64,000 nucleotides of DNA from Rhodobacter sp. (lineage in GTDB: Bacteria; Pseudomonadota; Alphaproteobacteria; Rhodobacterales; Rhodobacteraceae): NCBI GenBank assembly GCA_020250175.1, contig JADCEN010000013.1, forward strand, positions 1-64,000, given 5' to 3'. Below the pieces are notes generated by a model, which was not told the origin of the DNA, made no database searches, and worked only from the letters and a program-made list of their open reading frames with translations. This document shows, one piece after another, positions 11,783-19,265 of this stretch; positions within the stretch are counted from its first letter, which is position 1, and each line of letters begins with the position of its first letter. The position numbers and the translations under genes were made by a program.

Positions 11783-13138
11783 ATGACCGTCCTGCGCGCG
11801 AAGACCGCCCTTCTGGCTGATGGCTGGGCCAGCGATGTCGAGGTCACGATCACCGGGGGCCGCATTGCCGGCCTTGCCGCCGGGCGGCCCGGCCCCGGCG
11901 CGCTGGGTTGCCTGCTGCCCGCCCCGGTCAACCTGCATTCGCACGCCTTCCAGCGCGCCATGGCCGGGCTGACGGAACGGCGCAGCGCGGGCCAGGACAG
12001 CTTCTGGACCTGGCGGCAGCTGATGTACCGCTTTCTGGACCGTCTGACGCCGGATGATGTGCAGGCCATTGCCGCCTTCGTGCAGATGGAAATGGCCGAA
12101 GCAGGCTATGCCGCCGTCGCCGAATTCCACTATCTGCATCACGCACCCGATGGCGCGCCCTATGCCGACCGGGCCGAAATGTCCGCCCGGATTGCGGCAG
12201 CGGCTGCGGAAAGCGGGCTGGGCCTGACCCTGCTTCCGGTACTGTATCAGCAGGGCGGCTGTGACGGGCGGGCGCTGGGGCCGGGTCAGCGGCGCTTTGG
12301 CAATGACGCGGATGCGTTCGGGGCGCTTTGGCAGGCGGCAGGCCGGGCGCTGTCCGGTCTTCCCCCCGATACCCGCCTTGGCGTGGCCCCGCACTCGCTG
12401 CGCGCCGTCAGCCGCGACGGGCTGACCTTTGTCCGGGGTCTGGCACCAACGGCCCCGCTGCATCTGCACATCGCCGAACAGATCGCCGAAGTGACCGAAG
12501 TCCAGGCGGCCTATGGCGCGCGCCCGGTGGACTGGCTTTTGGCGAACCATCCGGTGGATGCGCGCTGGTGCCTGATCCATGCAACCCAGATGGTGCCGGG
12601 CGAAACGCTTGGCCTGGCCGCAACCGGGGCTGTGGCGGGCCTGTGCCCGATCACCGAGGCCAATCTGGGCGACGGCATTTTCGACGCGCTGCGGTTTGCG
12701 GCGGCGGGGGGGCGCTGGGGCGTGGGATCGGACAGCAACCTGCGCATCTCGCTGAGCGGGGAGTTGCGGCTGCTGGAATATTCCCAGCGCCTGCAGCACC
12801 GGGGGCGGGCGCTGCTGGCCACGCGTGGGCAGTCCACCGGGCGCGTCCTGCTGGAAAACGCGGTGCAGGGCGGGGCGCAGGCCGCCGGGCGCGGGGCCGG
12901 GGGGATCGCCATTGGCGGATGGGCCGATCTGCTGGCGCTGGACATGACGGCCACCGATCTGGCCGGCGTTCAGGGCGATGCCATTCTGGATGCCTGGATT
13001 TTCGCAGGCGATGACCGGATGGTGACCGAGGTCTGGTCCGCCGGGCGGCATCTGGTCAGCGGCGGGCGGCACCGCGCGCGCGACGCGATCACGGCGCGCT
13101 GCCGCAGCGTCATGGCCCGGCTGAGGGTTGCGTTGTGA
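11783..13138 (+). CDS. hutF: Formimidoylglutamate deiminase
   Basis: Converts N-formimino-L-glutamate to N-formyl-L-glutamate and ammonia, marking the five-step hut pathway. The 451-residue amidohydrolase carries NLHSHAFQRAMAGL near residue 52, a HLHIAEQIAEV segment near 230, CLIHATQM near 265 and GVGSDSNLRIS near 312, matching HutF metal ligands. ATG 11783 begins the domain; the frame is open further upstream into the operator region, which is unlikely to be translated. Its stop overlaps the hutC GTG (GTGA). Confidence 0.95.
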   Translation: MTVLRAKTALLADGWASDVEVTITGGRIAGLAAGRPGPGALGCLLPAPVNLHSHAFQRAMAGLTERRSAGQDSFWTWRQLMYRFLDRLTPDDVQAIAAFVQMEMAEAGYAAVAEFHYLHHAPDGAPYADRAEMSARIAAAAAESGLGLTLLPVLYQQGGCDGRALGPGQRRFGNDADAFGALWQAAGRALSGLPPDTRLGVAPHSLRAVSRDGLTFVRGLAPTAPLHLHIAEQIAEVTEVQAAYGARPVDWLLANHPVDARWCLIHATQMVPGETLGLAATGAVAGLCPITEANLGDGIFDALRFAAAGGRWGVGSDSNLRISLSGELRLLEYSQRLQHRGRALLATRGQSTGRVLLENAVQGGAQAAGRGAGGIAIGGWADLLALDMTATDLAGVQGDAILDAWIFAGDDRMVTEVWSAGRHLVSGGRHRARDAITARCRSVMARLRVAL

Positions 13139-13821
13139 GCCGCGGCTGGGAAACGATCCGCGCCGATGTGCTGCGCCGCATCCAGGCGCGCGAATGGGGG
13201 CCGGGTGCCACGATTCCCACCGAAGAAGCCCTGTCGCGGGAATTCGGCTGTGCCCGCGCCACCGTCAGCCGCGCCCTGCGCGACCTTGCGGCTGCCGGGG
13301 TGCTGGAACGCCGCCGCAAGGCCGGAACGCGGGTGGCGCTGGCACCGGTGCGGCGCGCCACGCTGGACATTCCGCTGATCCGGCAAGAGGTCGAGCGGCG
13401 GGGACAAAGCTATTCCTACCGCCTGCTGCGCGATGCGGTCGAGGTGCCGCCCCTTCCGGTCAGCCTGCATCTGCGCCTGCCGCCCCAAGTGCCGCTGCGT
13501 CGGCTGATCTGCCTGCATTTTGCCGGTGACCAACCGTTCATTCACGAGGACCGCTGGCTCAACCCTGCCGTGATCGGGGGGCTGCGACCGGATTTTGCGG
13601 GGCAAAGCGCGAATGCCTGGCTGGTGGCCAATGTCCCTTTTGCCAGCGGCGACATCACCTTTTGTGCCGAAGCGGCCACGGCGGCGGATGCGGCGGCGCT
13701 TTCGGTGCCGGTCGGCACGCCGCTGTTTGTCGTGGACCGCACGACATGGACCGCGCAGGCGGCCATTACCCGGGTGCGGCTGGCCTATGCGCCCGGCTAC
13801 CGGATGCACACGACGCTGTAA
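13135..13821 (+). CDS. hutC: GntR/HutC-family histidine utilisation repressor
   Basis: A 228-residue regulator with an N-terminal winged helix-turn-helix (EEALSREFGCARATVSRALR near residues 30-50) and a C-terminal UTRA ligand domain (from about residue 80, including GDQPFIHEDRWL). In characterised HutC proteins the ligand is urocanate. It starts with GTG and is translationally coupled to hutF, so it probably controls both divergent hut transcripts and itself through the palindrome at 11743-11756. Confidence 0.9.
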   Translation: MSRGWETIRADVLRRIQAREWGPGATIPTEEALSREFGCARATVSRALRDLAAAGVLERRRKAGTRVALAPVRRATLDIPLIRQEVERRGQSYSYRLLRDAVEVPPLPVSLHLRLPPQVPLRRLICLHFAGDQPFIHEDRWLNPAVIGGLRPDFAGQSANAWLVANVPFASGDITFCAEAATAADAAALSVPVGTPLFVVDRTTWTAQAAITRVRLAYAPGYRMHTTL

Positions 13822-13844
13822 GACTGGGCGGCGAAGCGGGCCGG

Positions 13845-14696
13845 TCAGCGCCGGTTCAACGGGCGCTCCACAATCTTCAGAAGTCGGCGGTGCAGGGCCG
13901 AGGTGCGGTGCCGCAAATGTGTGGCAGCAAAGACCGGCTGCGTGATTGGCGGCACATCGGCAACGCGGCGAAACCCTGCGCCCGCCAGTGCCGTTGCCGT
14001 ATCCTCCAGCACAAAGGCGGCCCCGCCCAGCGCCGTCAGCATTCCCGCAACGGTCGCATTCTGCCCCGATGCCAGCGGGGCAGCCGCTGTCAGGTCGGGC
14101 AGAAGCTGGCGGTGGGTTGCATCAAAGGCGGGTGCGTAGTTGGCCCGGATGAAGCGGTCGGGGGCCAGGCCCGCGCGCCGGTCGGTGTCGGACGAGATCA
14201 GCCGGTAGGTGACACTGCCGATCGAGGTGAAATGCAGATCAGGCAGGGCGCGCGGGGTGTAAAGCACCGCGAAATCCAGCGCGCCTGCCACAAGGTCGGC
14301 ACACATCTGCGCCGAGTAATCCGGTTCGACGTAAAGGGCGGTTTCCGGCAGCGTGCGGCGGAACTCGGAAATCCAGTCGCCGATGCGCCCGGCGGCCAGA
14401 TCATGCTGGATGCCGACCCGCAGGGTAAAGGCAGCCGTCCCCGATGCGCCGACGCTGCGCTGCGCCTCGCCCCAGGCATGGCGCAGGCCGCGCGCGTGCG
14501 GCTCGAACTTCAGCCCCTCTGTCGTCAGGTCGGTGCCCGCGCGCGACCGGGTGAACAGGCGGGCACCCAGGGCCGTCTCCAGCGCCTGCACGCGGGCGGA
14601 AACGGTGGATTGCGTCAGCCCCAGCCTGTCGGCCGTGCGGTTGAAACTGCGCGTGTCAACAAGATCGAGGAAGGTTTCAAGAAGTTCGGGCTGCAT
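13845..14696 (-). CDS. LysR-family transcriptional regulator
   Basis: A 283-residue LysR regulator: N-terminal HTH (ETFLDLVDTRSFNRTADRLG near residues 6-25, then STVSARVQALE) and a C-terminal periplasmic-binding-like effector domain. The ATG at 14696 matches the usual N-terminus. It diverges from the catabolic operon starting at 14800, and a 19-bp palindrome lies 10 bp upstream of its start codon, so it most likely regulates that operon and itself. The inducer is unknown; a methylated amine or downstream product is the contextual guess. Confidence 0.9.
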   Translation of the reverse strand: MQPELLETFLDLVDTRSFNRTADRLGLTQSTVSARVQALETALGARLFTRSRAGTDLTTEGLKFEPHARGLRHAWGEAQRSVGASGTAAFTLRVGIQHDLAAGRIGDWISEFRRTLPETALYVEPDYSAQMCADLVAGALDFAVLYTPRALPDLHFTSIGSVTYRLISSDTDRRAGLAPDRFIRANYAPAFDATHRQLLPDLTAAAPLASGQNATVAGMLTALGGAAFVLEDTATALAGAGFRRVADVPPITQPVFAATHLRHRTSALHRRLLKIVERPLNRR

Positions 14697-14705
14697 CGGG
14701 TTTCC

Positions 14706-14724
14706 TGATCGGAATTTCCGATCA
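14706..14724. promoter_or_regulatory. Palindromic operator candidate for the divergent LysR regulator
   Basis: TGATCGGAATTTCCGATCA is a perfect inverted repeat with 9-base arms around one T, located between lysR (start 14696) and the dehydrogenase gene (start 14800). It contains a T-N11-A core as expected of LysR boxes. Its placement next to the regulator start suggests autoregulation. Binding is inferred. Confidence 0.6.
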
Positions 14725-14799
14725 ATAAGACCGAAGAGGGCGAATTGAAAGCCCGTCGCGCGCGATGGATACTGCGGCATCGGAACGGGGGGACGGGGC

Positions 14800-17241
14800 G
14801 TGGCAGAGTTTCCGGCAACTGCGCGGGTCGTGATCATCGGCGGCGGGGCGGTGGGCGCATCAGCGCTGTATCATCTGGCGAAGGCCGGATGGACCGATGC
14901 CGTCCTGCTGGAAAGGAACGAGCTGACCGCCGGGTCCACCTGGCATGCCGCCGGGAACGTGCCGACCTTTTCTTCCAGCTGGTCGATCATGAACATGCAG
15001 CGCTATTCGGCGCAGCTTTACCGCGGGCTGGCAGACGCGGTTGATTACCCGATGAACTATCATGTGACCGGGTCGGTCCGGCTGGGGCACAGCGCCGAAC
15101 GGCTGCGCGAGTTTCAACGCGTGGTGGGGATGGGGCGCTATCAGGGGATGGACCTGGACATCCTGGGCCCGGACGAGGTGCGCTCGCGCTATCCCTTTGT
15201 CGAGACCCATGACCTGAGCGGCGCGCTCTACGACCCCAATGACGGCGACATCGATCCGGCGCAACTGACCCAGGCGCTTGCCAAGGGTGCGCGGATGCTG
15301 GGCGCGCGGATTGAACGCTTCTGCCCGGCGACCGGCGTGCGGCGCGCGGGCGGCGAATGGATCGTGCAGACGCCAAAGGGCGACATCCGCTGCCAGATCG
15401 TGGTCAATGCCGCAGGCTACTATGCGCGCGAGGTCGGCAAATGGTTCGGCCGCGATGTGCCGATGATGGTGATGAGCCATCAGTACATGCTGTTCGACAC
15501 CATTCCCGAACTGGCACAATGGACTGCCGAGGTGGGCCACAAGCTGCCGCTGCTGCGCGATGTCGATTCAAGCTATTACCTGCGCCAGGAAAAGATGGGC
15601 TTCAACCTTGGTCCCTATGAGCGCAACTGCCGCGCCCATTGGGTGACCGCGGACGATCCCTTTCCGCAGGATTTCAGCTTTCAACTGTTCCCGGATGATC
15701 TGGAACGTCTGGAATGGTACATCGCCGATGCCATGGCCCGCGTGCCGCTTCTGGAAAAGGCGGCCCTTGCCAAGGTGATCAACGGACCGATTCCCTACAC
15801 CCCCGATGGCAATCCGCTGATCGGGCCGATGCCGGGCGTCCCCGATGCCTTCGAGGCCTGCGTCTTTACCTTCGGCATCTGCCAGGCGGGGGGGGCGGGC
15901 AAGGTGCTGGCGGAATGGGTGACGGAAGGGGCGACGGAATGGGACATGTGGTCGTGCGACCCGCGCCGTTTCACCGGGTTCGAGGATCAGGATTACTGTG
16001 TGAAAAAGGGGATGGAGGTTTACGGGCATGAATATGCCATCCACTTTCCGCACCACAGCTGGCCTGCCGCGCGCGACCGCAAGCTGTCGGCGGTGCATGA
16101 CCGCACGCGGGCGCTGGGCGCGGTTTACGGGCCGTACAACGGCTGGGAACGGGCGCTGTGGTACGCGCGCCCCGGTGACGATACGTCAGAGGAAGGCACC
16201 CGGACCTGGCGGCGCGACGGCCCGTGGTTTGGCGCGGTGCGCGAGGAATGCCTTGCGGTGCGCGATGCGGCCGGCATCCTGGATCTGCCGGGCTTTTCGC
16301 GGTTCCGCATTGCCGGCCCCGGCACGGCCGCCTGGCTGGCGCGGCAGATCACCGGCAAGGTGCCCGCCATCGGGCGGCTTGGCCTAGGGTATTTTGCCGA
16401 TGACAAGGGCCGGATCGTCACCGAAATGTCGGTTGCCCGGCTGGCCGAGGACGCGGTTCTGCTGATCACGGCAGCCACCGCGCAGGCGCATGACCGCGAA
16501 TGGCTGCAAAAGCATCTCGACCCGGTCCTGACCCTGGCCGAGGAAACCGACCTCTGGTCGTGCCAGATCCTGACCGGCCCGAAAAGCCGCGCGATTCTGG
16601 CGCAGGTGACAGGGGCTGATCTGTCGCGGCCCTGGCTGACCTGGCAGCAGGCTGAAATCGGCGGGGCGCGGGTGCTGCTGATGCGGGTGTCCTTTGCCGG
16701 CGAGCTGGGCTGGGAAATCCATTCCCGCATCGAAGATACGCCGTCGGTCTGGGACAGGGTGATGGATGCGGGCAAAGGCCACGGCCTGCGCCCCTTTGGC
16801 ATGTTCGCGCTGAATTCGCTGCGCATCGAAAAGGGCTACCGCGCCTGGAAAGGCGATTTGTCAACCGATTACACGGTGTTGCAGGGCGGACTGGAGCGGT
16901 TCGTTGACTGGACGAAACCGGACTTCCGCGGCAAGGCCGCCCTGGCGGCAGAAAAGCAGCGCGGGGCCAGCAAGCGCTTTGTCACCCTGACCGCATGGGT
17001 GGGCGACTGTGATCCGCCCTATATGTCAACGCTGTGGCATGAAGGGCGGGTCGTGGGTGAAACGACCAGCGCCTGCTGGGGGCACCGCGTGGACGGCTGC
17101 GTTGCCCTTGGCATGCTGCGGGCCGATCTGGCGGAACCGGGTACGGCGCTGGAGATCGAGGTCTTTGGTACCCGCCATCCGGCCACGGTTCAGGGCGATG
17201 GCGCACTCTGGGACCCGCAGAACGAACGGCTTCGCGCGTGA
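14800..17241 (+). CDS. Dimethylglycine/sarcosine dehydrogenase-like flavoprotein (paralogue 1)
   Basis: An 813-residue two-part enzyme. The N-terminal FAD-dependent DAO domain shows VVIIGGGAVGASALYHLAKAG near residues 10-30 and the WHAAG motif near residue 50 whose His carries covalent FAD in characterised relatives. The C-terminal half (from about residue 440) is a GcvT-like aminomethyltransferase domain that would pass formaldehyde to tetrahydrofolate. The expected reaction is oxidative N-demethylation. The start is GTG 14800. It is first in a plus-strand operon diverging from a LysR gene. The exact substrate (dimethylglycine, sarcosine or another N-methyl amine) cannot be told from sequence. 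Confidence 0.88.
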   Translation: MAEFPATARVVIIGGGAVGASALYHLAKAGWTDAVLLERNELTAGSTWHAAGNVPTFSSSWSIMNMQRYSAQLYRGLADAVDYPMNYHVTGSVRLGHSAERLREFQRVVGMGRYQGMDLDILGPDEVRSRYPFVETHDLSGALYDPNDGDIDPAQLTQALAKGARMLGARIERFCPATGVRRAGGEWIVQTPKGDIRCQIVVNAAGYYAREVGKWFGRDVPMMVMSHQYMLFDTIPELAQWTAEVGHKLPLLRDVDSSYYLRQEKMGFNLGPYERNCRAHWVTADDPFPQDFSFQLFPDDLERLEWYIADAMARVPLLEKAALAKVINGPIPYTPDGNPLIGPMPGVPDAFEACVFTFGICQAGGAGKVLAEWVTEGATEWDMWSCDPRRFTGFEDQDYCVKKGMEVYGHEYAIHFPHHSWPAARDRKLSAVHDRTRALGAVYGPYNGWERALWYARPGDDTSEEGTRTWRRDGPWFGAVREECLAVRDAAGILDLPGFSRFRIAGPGTAAWLARQITGKVPAIGRLGLGYFADDKGRIVTEMSVARLAEDAVLLITAATAQAHDREWLQKHLDPVLTLAEETDLWSCQILTGPKSRAILAQVTGADLSRPWLTWQQAEIGGARVLLMRVSFAGELGWEIHSRIEDTPSVWDRVMDAGKGHGLRPFGMFALNSLRIEKGYRAWKGDLSTDYTVLQGGLERFVDWTKPDFRGKAALAAEKQRGASKRFVTLTAWVGDCDPPYMSTLWHEGRVVGETTSACWGHRVDGCVALGMLRADLAEPGTALEIEVFGTRHPATVQGDGALWDPQNERLRA

Positions 17242-18272
17242 TGACACCTCCGGCCACCATGTCGGGCGTGCAGCTGGTCCGCCACGGCGGACCCGAGGCG
17301 CTGGTGTGGCGGGATGATCTGCCGGTGCCGCAGCCTGGTCCGGGTGAGGTTCTGGTGCAGGTGCTGGCGGCGGGGGTGAATGCCACCGACATCAACACCC
17401 GGACCGGCTGGTACGGCAGCGGCGTGGCGGCGGGCTGGGCGGGGGCGCTTGGCTTTCCGCGTATCCAGGGGTCTGACCTGTGCGGGCGGGTGGTGGCGCT
17501 TGAGGCGGGGGTGGAAGGCCTTGCCGTCGGTGCCCGCGTGATCTGCCCCACCAACCAGTCCGAGCCGACGGCGCAGAACCCGCTGCACTTTGTTTCGATC
17601 GGTTCGGAATATGACGGGGCCTTTGCGCAGTATTGCCTGGTGCCTGCGCGTCATCTGCATGATGTGACCCGTTCGGCCCTGTCGGATGTCGAAATCGGGG
17701 CAATGCCCTGCGCCTATGGCACGGCGGCCAATCTTCTGGCACGGGCCGGGGTCGGGGCCGGGGAACGGGTGCTGGTCACCGGGGCCTCGGGCGGCGTCGG
17801 GCTGGCGGCGGTTCAGCTTGCCCTGCTGCGGGATGCACAGGTGACTGGGCAGGCCAGACCGGAAAAGGCGGGCGTGCTGCGGGCCGCAGGGGCGGCCGTG
17901 CTGGACCGGGACGCCACGCCGGCACCGCGCAGCTTTGATGTGGTGATCGATGTGGTGGGGGGGCCAGGCTGGCAGCACCGGCTGGAGGCGCTGCGGCCGG
18001 GCGGGCGCTATGCCACATCGGGGGCGGTCGCAGGGCCCGTCGTGCAGGGCGATCTGCGGACGGTCTATCTGAATGACCTGACGGTTTTTGGGGCCACCCA
18101 TCAGCCGCGCGAGGTGTTTGCGGGGCTTGTCACCCTGATCAACACCGCCCGCATCCGTCCGGTCGTGTCGCAAACCTATCCGATGCGCGACATTGGCCGG
18201 GCGCAGGCCGATATGGCATCGGGCCGCTACCCCGGAAAGCTGGTGTTGCTGCCGCAGGAGGAAGACGCATGA
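17241..18272 (+). CDS. Zinc-type alcohol dehydrogenase / quinone oxidoreductase family (MDR) protein
   Basis: A ~343-residue medium-chain dehydrogenase/reductase with a GroES-like N-terminal domain (PGPGEVLVQVLAAGVNATD) and a Rossmann domain bearing the nucleotide-binding VTGASGGVGLAAVQLA near residue 175. The structural-zinc cysteine cluster of classical alcohol dehydrogenases is not evident, so a zinc-free NADPH-dependent reductase is possible. Its ATG overlaps the preceding stop (TGATG); a GTG one codon earlier is an alternative. Role in the operon unknown; perhaps redox handling of a pathway intermediate. Confidence 0.8.
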   Translation: MTPPATMSGVQLVRHGGPEALVWRDDLPVPQPGPGEVLVQVLAAGVNATDINTRTGWYGSGVAAGWAGALGFPRIQGSDLCGRVVALEAGVEGLAVGARVICPTNQSEPTAQNPLHFVSIGSEYDGAFAQYCLVPARHLHDVTRSALSDVEIGAMPCAYGTAANLLARAGVGAGERVLVTGASGGVGLAAVQLALLRDAQVTGQARPEKAGVLRAAGAAVLDRDATPAPRSFDVVIDVVGGPGWQHRLEALRPGGRYATSGAVAGPVVQGDLRTVYLNDLTVFGATHQPREVFAGLVTLINTARIRPVVSQTYPMRDIGRAQADMASGRYPGKLVLLPQEEDA

Positions 18273-19156
18273 TCACACTGCTGGATGGCGGCATGGGGCA
18301 AGAGTTGATTGCCCGCTCCGGCGATGCGCCCACGCCGCTGTGGGCGACGCAGGTGATGATCGACCATCCGGGCCTGGTGCAGGCGATCCATGCCGATTAC
18401 TTTGCCGCCGGGGCCACCGTGGCCACCACCAATACCTATGCGCTGCACCACGACCGGCTGGTGGGAAGCGGGGCGGAAGGGCGCTTTGCCGCGCTGCACC
18501 GGCAGGCCTTGACCGAGGCGCGCGCCGCGCGGGACAAGGCCGGGCGGGGGCGGATTGCCGGTTCGATCGGGCCGCTGGGCGCGTCCTACCGCGCCGATGT
18601 CGGGCCGGACCATGCCACGGCAACCCGGCTTTATGCGGAAGTCGCGCGCATCCTGGCACCCCATACGGATGTGATTCTGGGCGAAACCATCGCCTCGCTG
18701 GCGCAGGCACGCGCGCTGCTGGAAGGCGCCCTGCCTACGGGGCGGCCGGTTTGGCTGTCGGTCACGGTTGATGACGGCGACGGCAGGCGCCTGCGCTCGG
18801 GCGAAGCGGTGGCCGACCTTGCCGCGATTGCGCGGGATGGTGCTTCGGCGGTGCTGGCCAATTGTTCGGCCCCCGAGGCGATGGAGGCGGCGCTTCAGTC
18901 ACTCTCCGCAGCCGGTCTGCCATTTGGCTGCTATGCCAACGGCTTTCAGCAGATCACCGACGAATTTCTCAAGGACAGGCCAACGGTTGACGCCTTGCAC
19001 GCCCGGCCCGAGATGGTGCCCGAGCTTTATGCGGATTTCGCCGAACATTGGGCGGGGCAGGGGGCCACGATTATCGGCGGCTGCTGCGAAACCACACCCG
19101 CCCATATCGCCGCGATTGCACGGCGGCTGACAGACAGGGGATATGCACTGACATGA
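18269..19156 (+). CDS. Homocysteine S-methyltransferase family protein
   Basis: A 295-residue TIM-barrel methyltransferase of the betaine-homocysteine/S-methylmethionine type. It opens with ITLLDGGMGQELI, and the zinc cysteines are in ANCSAPEAM (about residue 197) and the paired Cys of GGCCETTP (about residue 270). It likely moves a methyl group from an onium donor to homocysteine, or to another thiol, giving methionine. Overlap with the preceding gene is ATGA, with GGAGGA upstream. In this operon it could be the first demethylation step of a quaternary amine or an acceptor for the MttB-family enzyme. Confidence 0.85.
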   Translation: MITLLDGGMGQELIARSGDAPTPLWATQVMIDHPGLVQAIHADYFAAGATVATTNTYALHHDRLVGSGAEGRFAALHRQALTEARAARDKAGRGRIAGSIGPLGASYRADVGPDHATATRLYAEVARILAPHTDVILGETIASLAQARALLEGALPTGRPVWLSVTVDDGDGRRLRSGEAVADLAAIARDGASAVLANCSAPEAMEAALQSLSAAGLPFGCYANGFQQITDEFLKDRPTVDALHARPEMVPELYADFAEHWAGQGATIIGGCCETTPAHIAAIARRLTDRGYALT

Positions 19157-19203
19157 CCAGAGAATGGGGGATGAAGACCGGCGGCGCGGCCTCGGCGCAC
19201 GAA

Positions 19204-19236
19204 TTTTCTGCGAAAATTCTGATTTTTCGCAGAAAA
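19204..19236. other. AT-rich 13-bp inverted repeat in the 109-bp intercistronic gap
   Basis: Arms TTTTCTGCGAAAA (19204-19216) and TTTTCGCAGAAAA (19224-19236) are perfectly complementary around a 7-base loop. The AT-rich hairpin stands out in very GC-rich surroundings, within an otherwise tightly packed operon. It may be an intercistronic mRNA structure or processing site, or a small repeat element; no T-run follows, so a standard terminator is unlikely. Confidence 0.6.
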
Positions 19237-19265
19237 ATCGGTTTGGGTCTTCTGGGAGGACAGCG

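Noticed and set aside
11294-13072. Long open frame (~590 codons) on the minus strand opposite hutF
   Set aside because: It is antisense to hutF and hutI, both of which have full family motifs; composition is Arg/Gly/Pro/His-rich as expected of a shadow frame in GC-rich DNA.
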